Of a DNA stretch of 64,000 nucleotides, positions 23,011 through 33,859 are shown piece by piece. The DNA is taken from the NCBI GenBank assembly GCA_032718865.1, contig JALUTQ010000033.1:1054001-1118000 (forward strand), in the 5' to 3' direction. Under the pieces are notes generated by a model. That model was not told the origin of the DNA. It worked only from the letters and a program-made list of their open reading frames with translations, and did no database searches. The position numbers and the translations under genes are program-made. This stretch comes from Tilletia caries. Taxonomy: Eukaryota; Basidiomycota; Exobasidiomycetes; Tilletiales; Tilletiaceae. Position 1 is the stretch's first letter; each line of letters opens with the position of its first letter.

Positions 23011-23311
23011 AGCGTCTCGCATATACATATATGTATGCCTTGGCGAAAAGGCGAAGATACTTACATGACTTTTCCGAAGAGTGACGCGCGACGACTGACC
23101 AGGCCAACCAACAACGATTGTATCTCCTCATAGTCTGATGGATGCAGATTTTTCGGCTGTACATATGCCCAATATATGTTTGAAGGACTCGCAGAACAAC
23201 GTGCTTTCGATTCGTAGCAGGGGGAACAAGCTACTGGCGGTACAGGAAATGTGCATCCGATGGGCGATGAACGATGTGTTGACGATTTGTTCAGTCCAAA
23301 TTGATGATTCC

Positions 23312-23973
23312 TCACGGAACCCCGTTGGCAACAAGACGTTCAAGTTGTTCCTGCTTCATGCGAATGATGTTCGCGTCCTTCTCCTCACTGAGCGACCGTT
23401 TGTTGGGGTAAGGGGAAGGAGGCGCATACTGGCCATAAGGAGGCGTAGACTTGTTGGAGGGAGGCGTAGACTGGTTAGAGGCAGGCTTAGACTTGTCGGA
23501 AGGAAGCGTAGACGGATCGGAAGCAGGCGGAGCCTGGTAGGGAGGAAGCGAAGACAAGTCCAAGGTGGGCCAGATTTTTTGGAAGACCATGCGGTCGAGG
23601 AAAACGCCGCCTGCCGTGCCGGCGGCGATCCATGTCTTCATTCCCCGCTTGGTCTTGACCGCAGCCTCAGAGGCTCCTTCGGCAGGAGTAGGAGGTCCGT
23701 CGCGCTTCAGCGAGTCGGTCTTCCGCGTACCCACTCGTTCGACCGACGATCCCTTCGCGATCTGTCGCTTCTGCAAGTCATCCGGAATGACAGAGCTGGG
23801 GTGGCTCTCGATGTCTGGAGGTTGAGGAACACAAAAACCGTCAGCACAATGCTTTGGATACAATGGCAGTCAGCCACACAGGATCGCTACTCACCATGAG
23901 ACGGTGCCACGGGTGCAGCACGAGCCACGACGGCCAACATAGCGATGGTGAGGGGGAGAATGCTTGTCTTCAT
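23312..23973 (-). CDS. Secreted Pro/Ser-rich repeat protein
   Basis: Two exons (23895-23973 and 23312-23814, 80-nt GTGAGT intron, phase 1) give 193 aa. Residues 1-20 form a signal peptide (ILPLTIAMLAVVARAAP). The middle contains a glycine-containing hydrophobic stretch (MKTWIAAGTAGGVFLDRMVF), possibly a second membrane helix or amphipathic segment. The region after it has tandem Pro/Ser/Lys units of the type PSDKSKPASNQSTPPSNKST. The C-terminus is charged (EEKDANIIRMKQEQLERLV). A dibasic KR near residue 40 could be a Kex2-type processing site. No family recognised. Confidence 0.65.
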
Positions 23974-24371
23974 GTTTGGAAGTGGCTGAGGTGCGAGTGG
24001 AAGTGGAAGTGAAAGCGAATAATGTGTGGCAGACCAGCTGCACCTGAGAAGAGAAGAAGGAGGAGGTTATGGGTGATGATAGTTGCTCTGAGTCAAAGGT
24101 CGGCGAAATCCTGCTCTCCTTTTATCCCTTCTGAGCGTCACATAACGATGTCGTGCTCAGAGCTTAAAAAAGAGGGTAATGAGGTTGGGCGGCAAGCGGA
24201 ACGACGTGCTGTCAGATTGACCGGTGATCCACGAACGTTACATCCACCGCAATCATAGCTGCCAGCAGGCTACAAATCGTGCTGTCAGCTCCGGTTCATT
24301 AATTACTCGCCTACTACTACATCAATACATGCGCTCAACGGCCCAAGCTCTCCCGCTGGCGGATATCCCCC

Positions 24372-25440
24372 TCAGGCTAACTTTCTGCCGCTGCGCACCT
24401 CATTTTGCACGTACATAAGTCTTGGAAGGTTACAACCGGGTCTCCTCGGAGAGATTTGTGGGCGCATTTCCCCATTTCCGTGCCTTTCATCACGTACGAG
24501 TATCACGCCCTCCACCGCCAGCTGGTCCGTTGATGAAATTGGTGTCAGGCCACGGCCTGAGCGCAATCCCTTGCTCTTGTTCAGGATGAGGCGTGAGGCT
24601 GGGCCAGAGCCTGCACAGCCGCCGCCTGGACCTCCGCAGCCGACCTCCAACCGCAACTTCTCCCTCTCCGGCGCGTACTTGACGAACTGGGCCAGCACGA
24701 TAAAGTCGAGGAAGACGACGCCGAGGGAGCCGACGAGCCAGGATGCGTTCTCGAGGAGGTGGTATTCCGGGTCGGTTGACTTGAGCATGATCGATGCTAC
24801 GTAGGTTGAGTTTCCGAGGAGGGCGAAGACGAAGAGGGCCATGGAGAGGCCTTCGCAGTAGGTCTTGCGGTTCTTCATGATTTGCGGGATACGGGAAGTC
24901 ACTATAGAGAAACAGAACTTCAGTTCAGTGAATTCGGAGGGAAGATGAGAGGGTGAATGATGGACTCACGGTAGAGGAGTGCGCTGGCCCATCCGTAGAT
25001 CTGGGCATCCCGCCTCCACTGATGCTTAGGAATGCCCGCGCCAGATCCATCGGGCGACGGCGGGTGCACATGCGGAGGAGGAGATTCGCCCGAAGAAGAA
25101 GCCGGCTTGAAGACGAAAAAGGCGATGACTCCGACAGCAGCGACGAAGGTTGTAGCTAAGCTATACTCCAGATGATGTTCTACTGTTTGCGTGTAGGGCG
25201 GCGGGAGATGCTGATAGCAGAAGCGTCGGTGATCGTGCTCGCACCCGGCTGAGTGGCGCCTTGGAGGAGGGGTGTGGTCTCTGATGCGGCGTGGGTGCCG
25301 TTCGTGGTGGAGGGCAAGATGTTTCCGTGTGCGATGGGGTGTCGCTCGATGCGGACGCCGTTGAGGTAGTACTTTGTGTATTAATAGTACATTTGCCAGA
25401 GGAGGTGCTATAGCTCCGACTGAGAACGACTCCAAAGCTG
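24372..25440 (-). pseudogene. PQ-loop repeat membrane protein (YPQ/Rtc2-like), 5'-truncated
   Basis: Two exons are clear. The upstream one (24968-25380) has an acidic or low-complexity loop, a hydrophobic helix (SLATTFVAAVGVIAFFVF) and QIYGWASALLY. A GTGAGT intron of about 65 nt joins it to LTSRIPQIMKN, the second PQ-loop motif, then EGLSMALFVFALLGNSTYVA and NASWLVGSLGVVFLDFIVLA. These match the C-terminal half of vacuolar basic amino-acid exporters of the PQ-loop family. The first PQ-loop and its helices are missing upstream of 25380, where only LWQMYY-like residues remain. The C-terminal end runs into an R2 repeat (24420-24500), so the last 50 or so residues are not native. Probably dead. 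Confidence 0.7.
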
Positions 25441-25479
25441 CGATAATCTCAAAAAGAGTGCAGAAAAGAAGGAAGGATG

Positions 25480-27000
25480 ATCAGGGCGCAGACGTCATGA
25501 GTGGTCACCAAACGTTACCGAAGCAGAGAACGGCGCTTGCCAGTCTTCCGTGCATCGTGCGGAGGGAAAGGCGCCGTGACGCGCACTGCTGCTCCCTCCG
25601 ACGTACCTTGCCTCCGTTGGTCTTGGTCGTGTCTTCAACCCGTGAAGTGGGAAAGTCGAAAAACGTACAGCTCCTTCGCCATTCCTTCCAAGTTCTGGCA
25701 ATCTGGCCGCAGCAAAACCCAGCATGGGCTCCTTCTTACCGAGGATTGATAGATACGTTCGAGAAGGAAGCATGGGATCCCTGAACCCAACGCTGTGAAT
25801 TAGGAGCATGCTTCCTCGGATAAGTCTTCTCCTTCGCTGGGCCACAAATCTCGAACTACGCCTGTGATCTTGAACCGGACGGAGTGACTCGATCAGCGGT
25901 GGCGAGTGGCGGCGGCTCGTTGTCGATTCGAAGAGGTCGAGATCACTCTTGCGTCGAAGCCGCTTGATCCCAGTCGAGCTCGTCGGCGCGTGGCGGCGTG
26001 CAGTCGCAGCGCCGCGACTCTGAAGCTGGATGAAGGTGCAGTCCGACAGAAGGGGAGCACGAACCGAGGATTCAGCCGTGAGAGCTTCGTGAGCGAGAGC
26101 TAATCCGACGCGCCTCGGTTTCCCTGAGCTAGTAACGCGGGAGATCATAGGAGGGATGAATCGGGAGGAAACATAAGAGAGAAACAGCATCGATCCGGCT
26201 GAGGTAGAGTTGCGGACCGGAGGATGTGGCGACCCTTCAATCCGGAAGTCGAGTCGACCGAGTCCTGGAAGGCTCGATGGTAGTTGATATCGGCAATCTG
26301 TGCCCAAGTCAAGATCGGAGTTGACACTGTCGACGAAGTCGAACAGGTCGAACGAAAGAGCACCGGTCTCTCGGAACGGCGAAGAAACAATGACGCAGAG
26401 CATGCAGTCGAAGAGAGAACGGAGACCGATATCAGAATCAGTTTTCTTGAAAGGCTGTCTTGGTTGGGCGAGACCTGAAGAGGGCGGAGAGGAAATCAAG
26501 TCAAGGGAACAAAGGATGGATGTGAATCGGATGCAGCGTGCTGATGGCTGAACTCGGGCAATGGCTTGATTACTCGCTCACCAGCTCTGATAGGATGCAT
26601 CCTTCTTTGCAGTCCGACTTCTCGAGAGTCGATCTATGCAAGAGATCTTGCGTCGGAACGGGGACCAACCATGCACCTGCGAGGGAGACGGGTTAGGAGC
26701 CGGCAATCCTCGCTGACGGCGGCATCGACCGATGGATCACAGCTTTCGTGAGCGATTGACGTGGGAGAGCAGAGGGAGATAGAATGAGGAGGGATAGAAG
26801 ATCCGATCAGTGAGCGGACAAAAGAGAAAACGGGAACTCAGGCAAAGGTAGAAGGCGTCAGTGGAAGGCGTGCAAGATCGGAGAACAAAACGGGGCCAGA
26901 TAAGGAATGAGGAATAGGCCGTCGAATTACACCCTGTAAGATCGTTGGGTGAGGGATAATCGATTCTATTGTGCGTCGAGTCGTCCGAACAGAGGCATTT
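25480..27000. repeat. R1 dispersed repeat, copy a
   Basis: This shares with 31480-32300 and 58360-59600 blocks such as CCGAAGCAGA, GCGCTACTGCTCCCTCTGAC (and variants) and CTTGGTCCTGTGAAGGTG. Copies are perhaps 70-80% identical by eye. ORFs on both strands are Arg/Ser-rich and not conserved between copies, so the repeat appears non-coding. No terminal repeats or target duplications were found. Confidence 0.55.
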
Positions 27001-27266
27001 TTGAAGCAAAAGGCATTAAGAGCAGACCGGCGAACAGTCTGGTTACTGGGGCGATCAAAGCAAGGGGAAGCGTTGGTGACCTGAAGGTGACGCCCAGCGG
27101 AACGCACGTGTGTGAGGAGAAAGCAGAAAAGATGATGGAGGGCTGGGCGAGAGCAAGCCTGAAGCGATGGAGTGATCAGTCGCGCTGGCAAGGTTCGCCA
27201 GTTGGGTCCTTAATGGAAGCAAGTCGGCGAATCGACCCTCCAGCGGCGTGGCTGGAAATGCACGGC
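27000..27266. other. Intergenic, nothing recognised
   Basis: The 3' side of the TPR gene; no gene or repeat seen. Confidence 0.3.
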
Positions 27267-28646
27267 TTATTGGTATGCTGGCGGGACGTCTTCGTCCTCG
27301 TCATCGTCATCGACATCCTGCGTCCCAAGTTGCATCAGGAAGACCGTGTAGTTGCTGCGCGTCGCACCCAGCATCGACTCGTACTGGTGATTCTCCGGAT
27401 GCGCCTTGTGCAGAGCTCGATATGCTTGAAACGACTGTCGGGCAAAATCGACCGCCTCTTCCTGCCTTCCTGCTTGGTACAGACGAACCGAATAAATCGA
27501 GAGCGTTTCAGCGACATCTTCTCCATATGCTTCCGGTTGGGCCTTGTGCAAGGTTTGATAGAGCTTGAGGGCCTCCTCGAGTGAGTTCGTCGTCTCTTCG
27601 CCTCGTCCCATCGCGCTCAGAAATTTCGAGCGGATGACGAGGTTCTGAGCCACCTCCGCGTCGTTGCCCAGGCAGCGTAACATCGCTATGCCTTCGTCGC
27701 CTGCCTTCAACGCTTCCTCGAACCTTTGCGCTTCGGCCAGTCGGTATGAGAAGGTGGCAAGAGCGTGGGCGTATCTCTGGCTGTTTGCAGCTGGTTGTGC
27801 CTTGTCAACGGTTCGGTATATGGCGACACTCTCCCCTATCGCCTGCAGGGCATCAGCGTTTCTCCCTGTCCGGGACAGCGCGTTCGAGTAGCACAAGAGC
27901 GCGGATGCCAGGTACTTCACGAATGCTTCTGGTTGTACCTGGTGAAGCGACCTATATATCTGCACGGCCTCCTCGCTTGACTTGAGGGCATTCTGATGCT
28001 GCCCGGCGCTGCCCATCATGTCCGAGTGATTGATGAGCACTTCGGCGAGCTCCTCTCCATATTCAGCCGGCTTGGCTTTGTGCAAGGATCTCCAAATCGT
28101 GAGGCTCTCTTCGACTGCCTTGAGCGCATCCTGCATCTTGCCTGCTCCTTCCAGCTGATTCGAATATTCCCGGAGTGTTCCGGCCAAGTGTCCTTCGACC
28201 TTTTCCGGCCATGTTTCGCGCAGCGATCGCCAAAGAGCAATGGACTCCTTGATTGCGGCAAAAGCATCGTTGGACCTGCTTGCATTGTGCAGCGCATGCG
28301 AGTAGTTGATGAGCGTCCCAGCTAGATTCTGCTTGAACTTGAACTCGGCCGGTTGCGCCTTGAGCTGGGACCGAATCGTGGTGAGCTCTTCCTCGACCAC
28401 TTTCACCGCTTCCTCGAACCGTCCCGCTGTGCGCAGAGCGTCTGCTTCTGGTTCTTCAGGCTGTTCTGCGTCGATGCCGAGTGCAGCTGGGGCCTCCGCT
28501 GTGGCCGTGGGTGTGCTGGTACTACTGCTGCTGCTGATCAGCGCGGCCTCCTCCCTTGAGCTCGTGGTGGTCTCAGCCATGGCCGGCGCTGTCTCAGTCT
28601 CCACTGGTGCTGCGTGCTCCTGCTGCTGTGTGTGTTTCTCCGACAT
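27267..28646 (-). CDS. TPR repeat protein with C-terminal PPxY motif (TPR-1)
   Basis: A single exon of 459 aa with an ATG at 28646. Residues 1-70 are Ser/Thr/Ala/Glu-rich and disordered. From about 70 to 430 there are roughly eight tandem TPR-like units of about 45 residues with the pattern LA..L..YS..L..AGR..[ED]AL.A..ES..I[YW]RSLH.A.P, for example EGHLAGTLREYSNQLEGAGK. The tail is acidic (DVDDDDEDEDVPPAYQ) and ends in a PPAY motif, the type bound by WW domains of Nedd4/Rsp5-class ubiquitin ligases. TPRs usually form a superhelical protein-binding scaffold. It is the longest and apparently only intact member of a five-member family in this window. It is divergently arranged with the 7-TM gene, about 620 bp apart. 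Confidence 0.85.
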   Translation of the reverse strand: MSEKHTQQQEHAAPVETETAPAMAETTTSSREEAALISSSSSTSTPTATAEAPAALGIDAEQPEEPEADALRTAGRFEEAVKVVEEELTTIRSQLKAQPAEFKFKQNLAGTLINYSHALHNASRSNDAFAAIKESIALWRSLRETWPEKVEGHLAGTLREYSNQLEGAGKMQDALKAVEESLTIWRSLHKAKPAEYGEELAEVLINHSDMMGSAGQHQNALKSSEEAVQIYRSLHQVQPEAFVKYLASALLCYSNALSRTGRNADALQAIGESVAIYRTVDKAQPAANSQRYAHALATFSYRLAEAQRFEEALKAGDEGIAMLRCLGNDAEVAQNLVIRSKFLSAMGRGEETTNSLEEALKLYQTLHKAQPEAYGEDVAETLSIYSVRLYQAGRQEEAVDFARQSFQAYRALHKAHPENHQYESMLGATRSNYTVFLMQLGTQDVDDDDEDEDVPPAYQ

Positions 28647-29069
28647 TCTCGCTCTGTCTCTCTGTAGTCTCTATCGCCGCTCGCTGAGGGAAGGATGGAG
28701 GGAAGCCAGGAAGATGGCTCGGACCCATTCTCGGCGCTTCGGTGATCCGTGATACTTATTTTCCGGGGAGCGTGCGGGAGATTTGGGTCCACCTGTCTGC
28801 TACACCAGCACTACGACTTTGACGGGGACGGAATCTGACGCGCTGAAGGTCCGCGCGCTCCCACGATCTCATCGCAGTCCACGCAAGAGCTGGAGCTGGA
28901 GCGGTCTTTGTTATCAAAGCTGAGGCGCTGAGGTAGAGCGAGACGGCCTGTGCTCACAATCAACGTGGCCACCTTGTGTTCTGGACGCCTTCCGTGCAAG
29001 ACCTGCTCAATGAAGATCTCAATAAGCGGCATGTTCTGAGGCCCGTGTTCGATCAGTCTCCTGATCGAG

Positions 29070-29081
29070 AGTATATAAGGA
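29070..29081 (+). promoter_or_regulatory. TATA box of the 7-TM gene
   Basis: GAGTATATAAGG is about 190 bp upstream of the ATG at 29269, in the shared intergenic region with the divergent TPR gene. Confidence 0.5.
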
Positions 29082-29268
29082 GGAAAGGGACGTATTTAAT
29101 GACCACTCTTTACATTCCTCCCTCCGCTCAGCCAGGATCCTCTTTCTCCCTTCTCTTGATACCTTTCCTTCTCGTCCTCCTTGTCTTCGTCCTCCTCCTC
29201 CTCCACTCTGCAGATCCATCCTGTCCTCCAAAGATACCAGTGCCTTTCCTCAAGAACGGCTTCGAGTC

Positions 29269-31273
29269 ATGGATCTCTATTCGAGGTTCGACCTGCCACC
29301 GCCGCCGCCTCCCACCTTCTTTTCGCGGGACCACAGCGCCACCCGAGCGAGGTTCCCAGAATTCCAAGATGCCGCCGAGCTTCAACACTTTGTTCGGGCC
29401 ATGATACATTGGGTCTACCCGCAATGGGTGAAGCTCACCTTCATCATCACCATGGTCCTGCTCTCCGTCTGTTTGGCCGTCTGCCTAATCGTCATTGTGG
29501 AAAGAGTGCGACGGGGCACCTCATGGGTCCTGCGATACGGTCAAGGCGAGAAGCGCGCTCTCATCGTCCCACACGCCCAGAATGTAAGTTTTGCAGTTTG
29601 CCCTGCGGCTTTGCCTCGCAACTCTCCCAGAAGGCTGTCAGCGCGTTGATCAAAGCTGACTCTTTGCGCTCGTAATGCTAGGGCTGGACGTTTTCCGGCA
29701 GCATCTTCTTCATCGTCGTCTTGGCGTGTGTGTGCGACGTATCTGTCAGCATTCAGAAGCAGAAGCCGATACAGCATGTTCCCCTTTGGGTCATTTGCCT
29801 CTTCACACCCCTCGCGATGGGTGTATGGCTACAACTATGGGGAATCTTCCTTGCGGACATGCCTGAACAGCTCACGGGAGAAGCCACCTCGTACGGGATA
29901 CCTGCTCGAGTTCTAAATACAGTTTGCCTCTCCTACCTTCCCCTGATATACACGATACTCATGGTGCCAACAGCCATTGCCGACTACCACTGGCAGCGTG
30001 TGGTCACGAAGGACTGGCCAGCTTTTCACCATCGATATCAGGACGAGACGGAGCTCAGCCGCGAGATGCTCGTCGATGCCCAGGAGGTGAGTAAACAGGG
30101 CCTTGAGGGCTTGATAAGGCAAAGCGCTACATCATTTCTCATCACACTGTTGGATCTACACTCCCATCAGATCTGGAACCACCTCCTTCGGTCCTCCTTC
30201 ATGGTGTCGGTCGCTTGCATGATATGGGTCATCATCTGCGTTGGGATGACTGCCCTGTACGTGTGGATCAGCTGGCGCACGATCTCAAGTCTCCGGAAAT
30301 TCCTGGCGACAAAGAAGCCGACGAGTGCCAGCTCAGCAAGCGCAGACAAAGTACTTTCTCTAACGGTCCGGATGGTCGATATCAGCAAAGAGAGCGCCGG
30401 CGTCAGATCTGCTGCGCCGCAGACCACGATGGACAGCGCCGAGAATAATTCGACCCATGAAGGCACCACCCTGACGAGAGCGACCAAAATCGCAGGCGGT
30501 TCGGTCAGGGAAATGGGGCACCAATCTTCTCGAAAAGTGCTTATCTACTTCACAGGTGAGTAGCGGATGTATCCAATATCGTGCTTCGCTTCTCCTCTCT
30601 GACGTTCGAGCTCCCTTACCCAACAGTGCAATGCAGTACGTTCTCCAAAGCGTCCGGGCTACTAGGACAACCCCTTCTTAGCTGACTTGAGTTTCTTCCG
30701 ATCCACTTCACAGTCTGTATCCTTGGGGGAGGGACTTCCTTTCAGATTCTTGCTGCTGCCGTAGCGGCAACTCACTATCCGGAGGTGGAAAAGCAGCCAA
30801 GAGCTGTGGTCCTCTTCGTGGGCCTCGCCTTCTGCTGCTACATCACCTTGCTCTTCGGAGTTGTCATGGTGGCCTCCGTAGCATACGCTAGTCTTGAGGA
30901 GCCACTCTTGGCCCTGATACAACAGGCAAGCATATCCGCGAAGACGAGGCTTTATCACGGTGGTATTGGCAATGTGGCGACCAAGAGCATCAGTACATCG
31001 GAAGCCGAAGGTGGGCTCGAAGCGGCGCCACGATCAGGGACAAATCTCGAAGGTGACCCACCTTGTTCTGATCATAGATGCTCGCAATCGGCCGGGACAA
31101 CGCTAGCAGTGTGGCCATCTGCAGACCTTCCGCCTAGGCTACCAAAGGCAACGTTTCTCTCCTCGCTAGGAGCCCATTCGACACTGCCAGGCGATGAAGC
31201 GGCTTCTCTCCAAACGATCCGGTACTTTTCCGACCGCTCTTCTTCCTGCTACGATCAGAAGCCCGGATTTTAG
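29269..31273 (+). CDS. Seven-transmembrane protein of unknown family
   Basis: Spliced exons 29269-29583, 29682-30086, 30171-30555, a proposed 9-nt exon 30627-30635, and 30714-31273 give 557 aa. Seven hydrophobic helices are visible: VKLTFIITMVLLSVCLAVCL; SGSIFFIVVLACVCDV; WVICLFTPLAMGVWLQLW; NTVCLSYLPLIYTILMV; FMVSVACMIWVIICVGMTAL; TSFQILAAAVAATHY; AVVLFVGLAFCCYITLLFGV. The N-terminus is short and has a polyproline run. There is a long Ser/Thr-rich loop between helices 5 and 6 and a long Ser-rich tail, the general layout of a fungal GPCR-like receptor with phosphorylatable cytoplasmic segments. I do not see STE2, STE3 or cAMP-receptor signatures, so the ligand is unknown. The micro-exon is supported by branch-point and acceptor signals on both flanking introns; without it a single 158-nt intron also keeps the frame. 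Confidence 0.75.
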
Positions 31274-31479
31274 TCTCAGACGCCATCCACCTCGTAGCTC
31301 GTTCATGCTTGAGAGCTGCAACTGCAGCGGCGCCTCTCAGACCCCTCTGGCTCATGTTACACTCGCATAACAGAATGTTTCCGACGCCCCCATGCCCCAG
31401 GTACTGCTCGTTTTTTTTTTTTTGGATCATTTTCATTACTTAGCTAGTGCACATAGTTATTTAGTTTTCATTCTAGATA

Positions 31480-32300
31480 CATTATGTTGTTGAAGCAGAG
31501 AACTGCGCCAACTCGCCTTCCCGGTCTCACGCGGGTGAGGAAGAAGGAGCTCACTGGCCGGATGTCGACGGCAGCCGACCACGCCCTTCGTCTTGTGCTA
31601 GATGAAGTGACTCGAACAGAGGAAGATCAGGACGTGATCGACACACGGTCGCCAATTGTTGCCGAAGCAGAAGACAGCGCCTGTTTACCTTCCGTGTATG
31701 ACGCCTATTTGGAAGAAGAGACCCCCCTGGCGTGCGCTACTGCTCCCTCTGACGTACATCGCCTGACTGGATCTTGGTCCTGTGAAGGTGGACCGCTCTG
31801 AAGATGTAAAAGCGCCTTCATCCACTCACCCATCTGACCTGGAGTCGACAAACGTGTTCGAGGAGGAGACGTGGGGTTCGAAATGTGGTGTCGGAGTATG
31901 CCTTCCTCTGATGAGGGGCCTATGTTCCTTCACTGGGCCTCGAATCTGAATGGCAGTCAACCACGCCTTTCGTCTCAACGTAGAAGCGGTGGCTCAAGCA
32001 GCGACTACGAGTGGCAGCGCGTCGTTGTCGATCGATGAAGTCCAGATCTCCCATTCGCACGGCTGCTTGAACGTATTTGAGGCTTGAGCTGCAGTGCTGA
32101 GACTTCGAAGCTGGATTAAGGGCCAACCTCCACGGCGGGAAAGCGCAGACTGAACACGCACGGGCGAATGCCTTGCTGACGAGAGTACGGTCGACGGAAC
32201 GCAGCATCTATGAGCTAATGGCGTGGGATATCAAAGGAGCGGTGAATGAGAAGGAGAAAAGAAACAGGTCAGTGATAGACAAGAAGGGGGAAACAAATCG
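31480..32300. repeat. R1 dispersed repeat, copy b
   Basis: Related to copies a and c; the stretch from AGGAAGATCAGGACGT (31620) to GTCTGAAGATGT-type sequence (31810) aligns best with 58520-58700. Inside this copy the CGAAGCAGA...CTTCC block occurs twice (31490 and 31660), so the repeat has an internal duplication. The 150 bp before it (31276-31480) is the 3' region of the 7-TM gene and includes a T13 tract. Confidence 0.55.
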
Positions 32301-33215
32301 AAGATAGGTAAGCAAGTGTCAGCAGAAGGCGCACAATAAGTGGGAGTAGGAAGAGAAGGGAAAGAAATGTTAGACAGATTGTACCAGCGTGGCACGAGAG
32401 ATTCGTCATCTTGCAGTGTAGCTAGTCATCCGTACGGTGAGTTTTTGAAGCTGTGGAGAGAAACAAAGAAGCACATCGACAGATATGGGTCAGGTCCCTG
32501 AAGGAACGAAAGTAGGCGGAAATTCAAGGACATTTGGGGCAGTATTGCGATGCGGAACTGAGGTGTAGGGAGAGAAAATAAAAGAGGTTATGGGGAGTCG
32601 GGGGAGAGCAAACCGCGGAGAGCCCGGGTGCCTTGAGAAGGGCCACCGACTTGGTATTTGGGAGAAGTAGTCGATCTCTGCCCCTTTGGTGGCGGGCTCG
32701 GAAGAAAGTTGATTTGAGATGTCGATGAGTGATTGCCGGTGATCTATGCTGCAGATGCCACATCCAGCCCTCCCACAGCTCGATCAAGGAGCTCGAGCTG
32801 TTGTCTTGCCTGCTCCAGGAACGGAACACCGCCGGTTAGTAGGAAGCCTTGTGCAACTATATAAGCATACGATGGTTGGGCAAGAGGAACCGTTCCCCTG
32901 GGGGAATCCTGCCCCAGGAAGACCTGCATGAGACCTGCTGAGTGACAGTTGCAGGGGTCTGGAAGCGTGCAACTCTTGGAAAGGTCTTGCTCAGCCAGCC
33001 TTGCCCAAGCCTGTTTGCTGCACGCTGCTACAACTGTCACTGGCAGGCTTGCACAATGCCTGCGAGCAGAGAGTCGGGCAGGCCTTCCTGGCAAGACTTG
33101 GAGAATATGTAATGAAAGACACTTCCTGTACATGCTGCGAGGACCAAACTGCTTCTGATGATGCACAGATACCTCCTGTGTACGATACCAGTGAGTGCCA
33201 TACCACTTCTGACTA
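32300..33215. other. Gene-free stretch with hairpin-prone sequence
   Basis: 32860-33110 is rich in overlapping short inverted repeats such as CAGTTGCAGG / CAACTGTCACTGGCAGG and TCCCCTGGGGGAA. A 162-codon minus-strand ORF (32744-33232) spans it but has no recognisable domain and overlaps a MITE end, so I do not call it a gene. The AACTCTTGG / GGTCTTGC style resembles the repeat at 48300-48600. Confidence 0.35.
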
Positions 33216-33774
33216 CACTGCCAATCGTCCATGGAGAACTGGGGATAGTCCTCAGCACGACACGTGAGGATTATCCTCGACGATATCGTGCGATCATCTT
33301 ACAACCCTCGTGGAATCCACGAGATCTGAGGAGATCCTCAGATAAATGAGCATCGCCTGGCATATTTTTGTACAACGTTATTTATTTCTGAACACCAGGT
33401 CCTAATTGAGCGCGTCAGCCAGCATTTGAATGATCCCCATGCTCTGGATTCGTGTTTCCAAACTTATGTTACACAATATATTTTAAAACTGGAAGTATCT
33501 GTTATGTGCTACGGCGCTCGTGGTTTAGTGGTAGCACCGCTGGATTCAGAAAAAAAAGTCCTGGGTTCGAATCCGGGTGTGAGTGGTTTTGTTTTTTTCC
33601 CTCATTTTTTTGGATTTCTGAGGATGATCGTTGGCTTAACATCTCGTGCGACTCTCAACGATTGAGCCCAAAATGATCGTGGGAAGTCCTGGGTCGGGTT
33701 AGCCTCACTTAGCCTCACGATGATCCTGCGAGATCCTCGCGATGGGTGAGGATCCTCGCAGCCGACTGGCAGTG
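33216..33774. mobile_element. 559-bp MITE with TA target duplication and an internal tRNA-like sequence
   Basis: The ends are inverted: CACTGCCAATCG at the left and CGACTGGCAGTG at the right (one mismatch in 12). TA flanks both sides (33214-33215, 33775-33776). Inside the ends are palindromic TGAGGATNNTCCTCG-type motifs. No ORF. TA duplication points to a Tc1/mariner-type family. Confidence 0.72.
33514..33586 (+). tRNA. tRNA-like sequence, probably a degenerate pseudo-tRNA
   Basis: TGGTTTAGTGGTAGCACC fits an internal A box / D-arm and GGTTCGAATCC is a perfect B box / T-loop, spaced as in a tRNA. The acceptor arms CGCTCG and TGAGTG can pair with two G-U pairs. The anticodon arm is not intact: it is replaced by CTGGATTCAG followed by eight A residues, and the T-stem has one G-G mismatch. 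I assign no anticodon. It may be a pseudogene or a pol III promoter captured by the MITE. Confidence 0.4.
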
Positions 33775-33859
33775 TAGTGGTACGCGGCGCCCGGTGGGCG
33801 CCTCTCAGACTGGGAAGAACGGTGAAAGAGATTCTATTCAAACAAAATATATTGCGGTT

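Noticed and set aside
23395..23545. Repeated GGAGGCGTAGACTTG-like units as a CRISPR array
   Set aside because: They encode the Pro/Ser/Lys repeats of a secreted protein; spacing is irregular and the genome is eukaryotic.
25480..27000. A long minus-strand ORF (25495-26499) as a gene
   Set aside because: The frame is not conserved in the other R1 copies and has no domain; the DNA is a repeat.
19595..31273. P450, PQ-loop gene and 7-TM protein as a biosynthetic cluster
   Set aside because: No polyketide, peptide or terpene synthase nearby, genes face different ways, and repeats separate them.
32744..33232. 162-codon minus-strand ORF
   Set aside because: Overlaps the left end of a TA-flanked MITE and hairpin-rich DNA; no domain, no splice or promoter support.
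33514..33586. Functional tRNA gene
   Set aside because: Anticodon arm is replaced by an A-run and the T-stem has a mismatch, so I list it only as tRNA-like.
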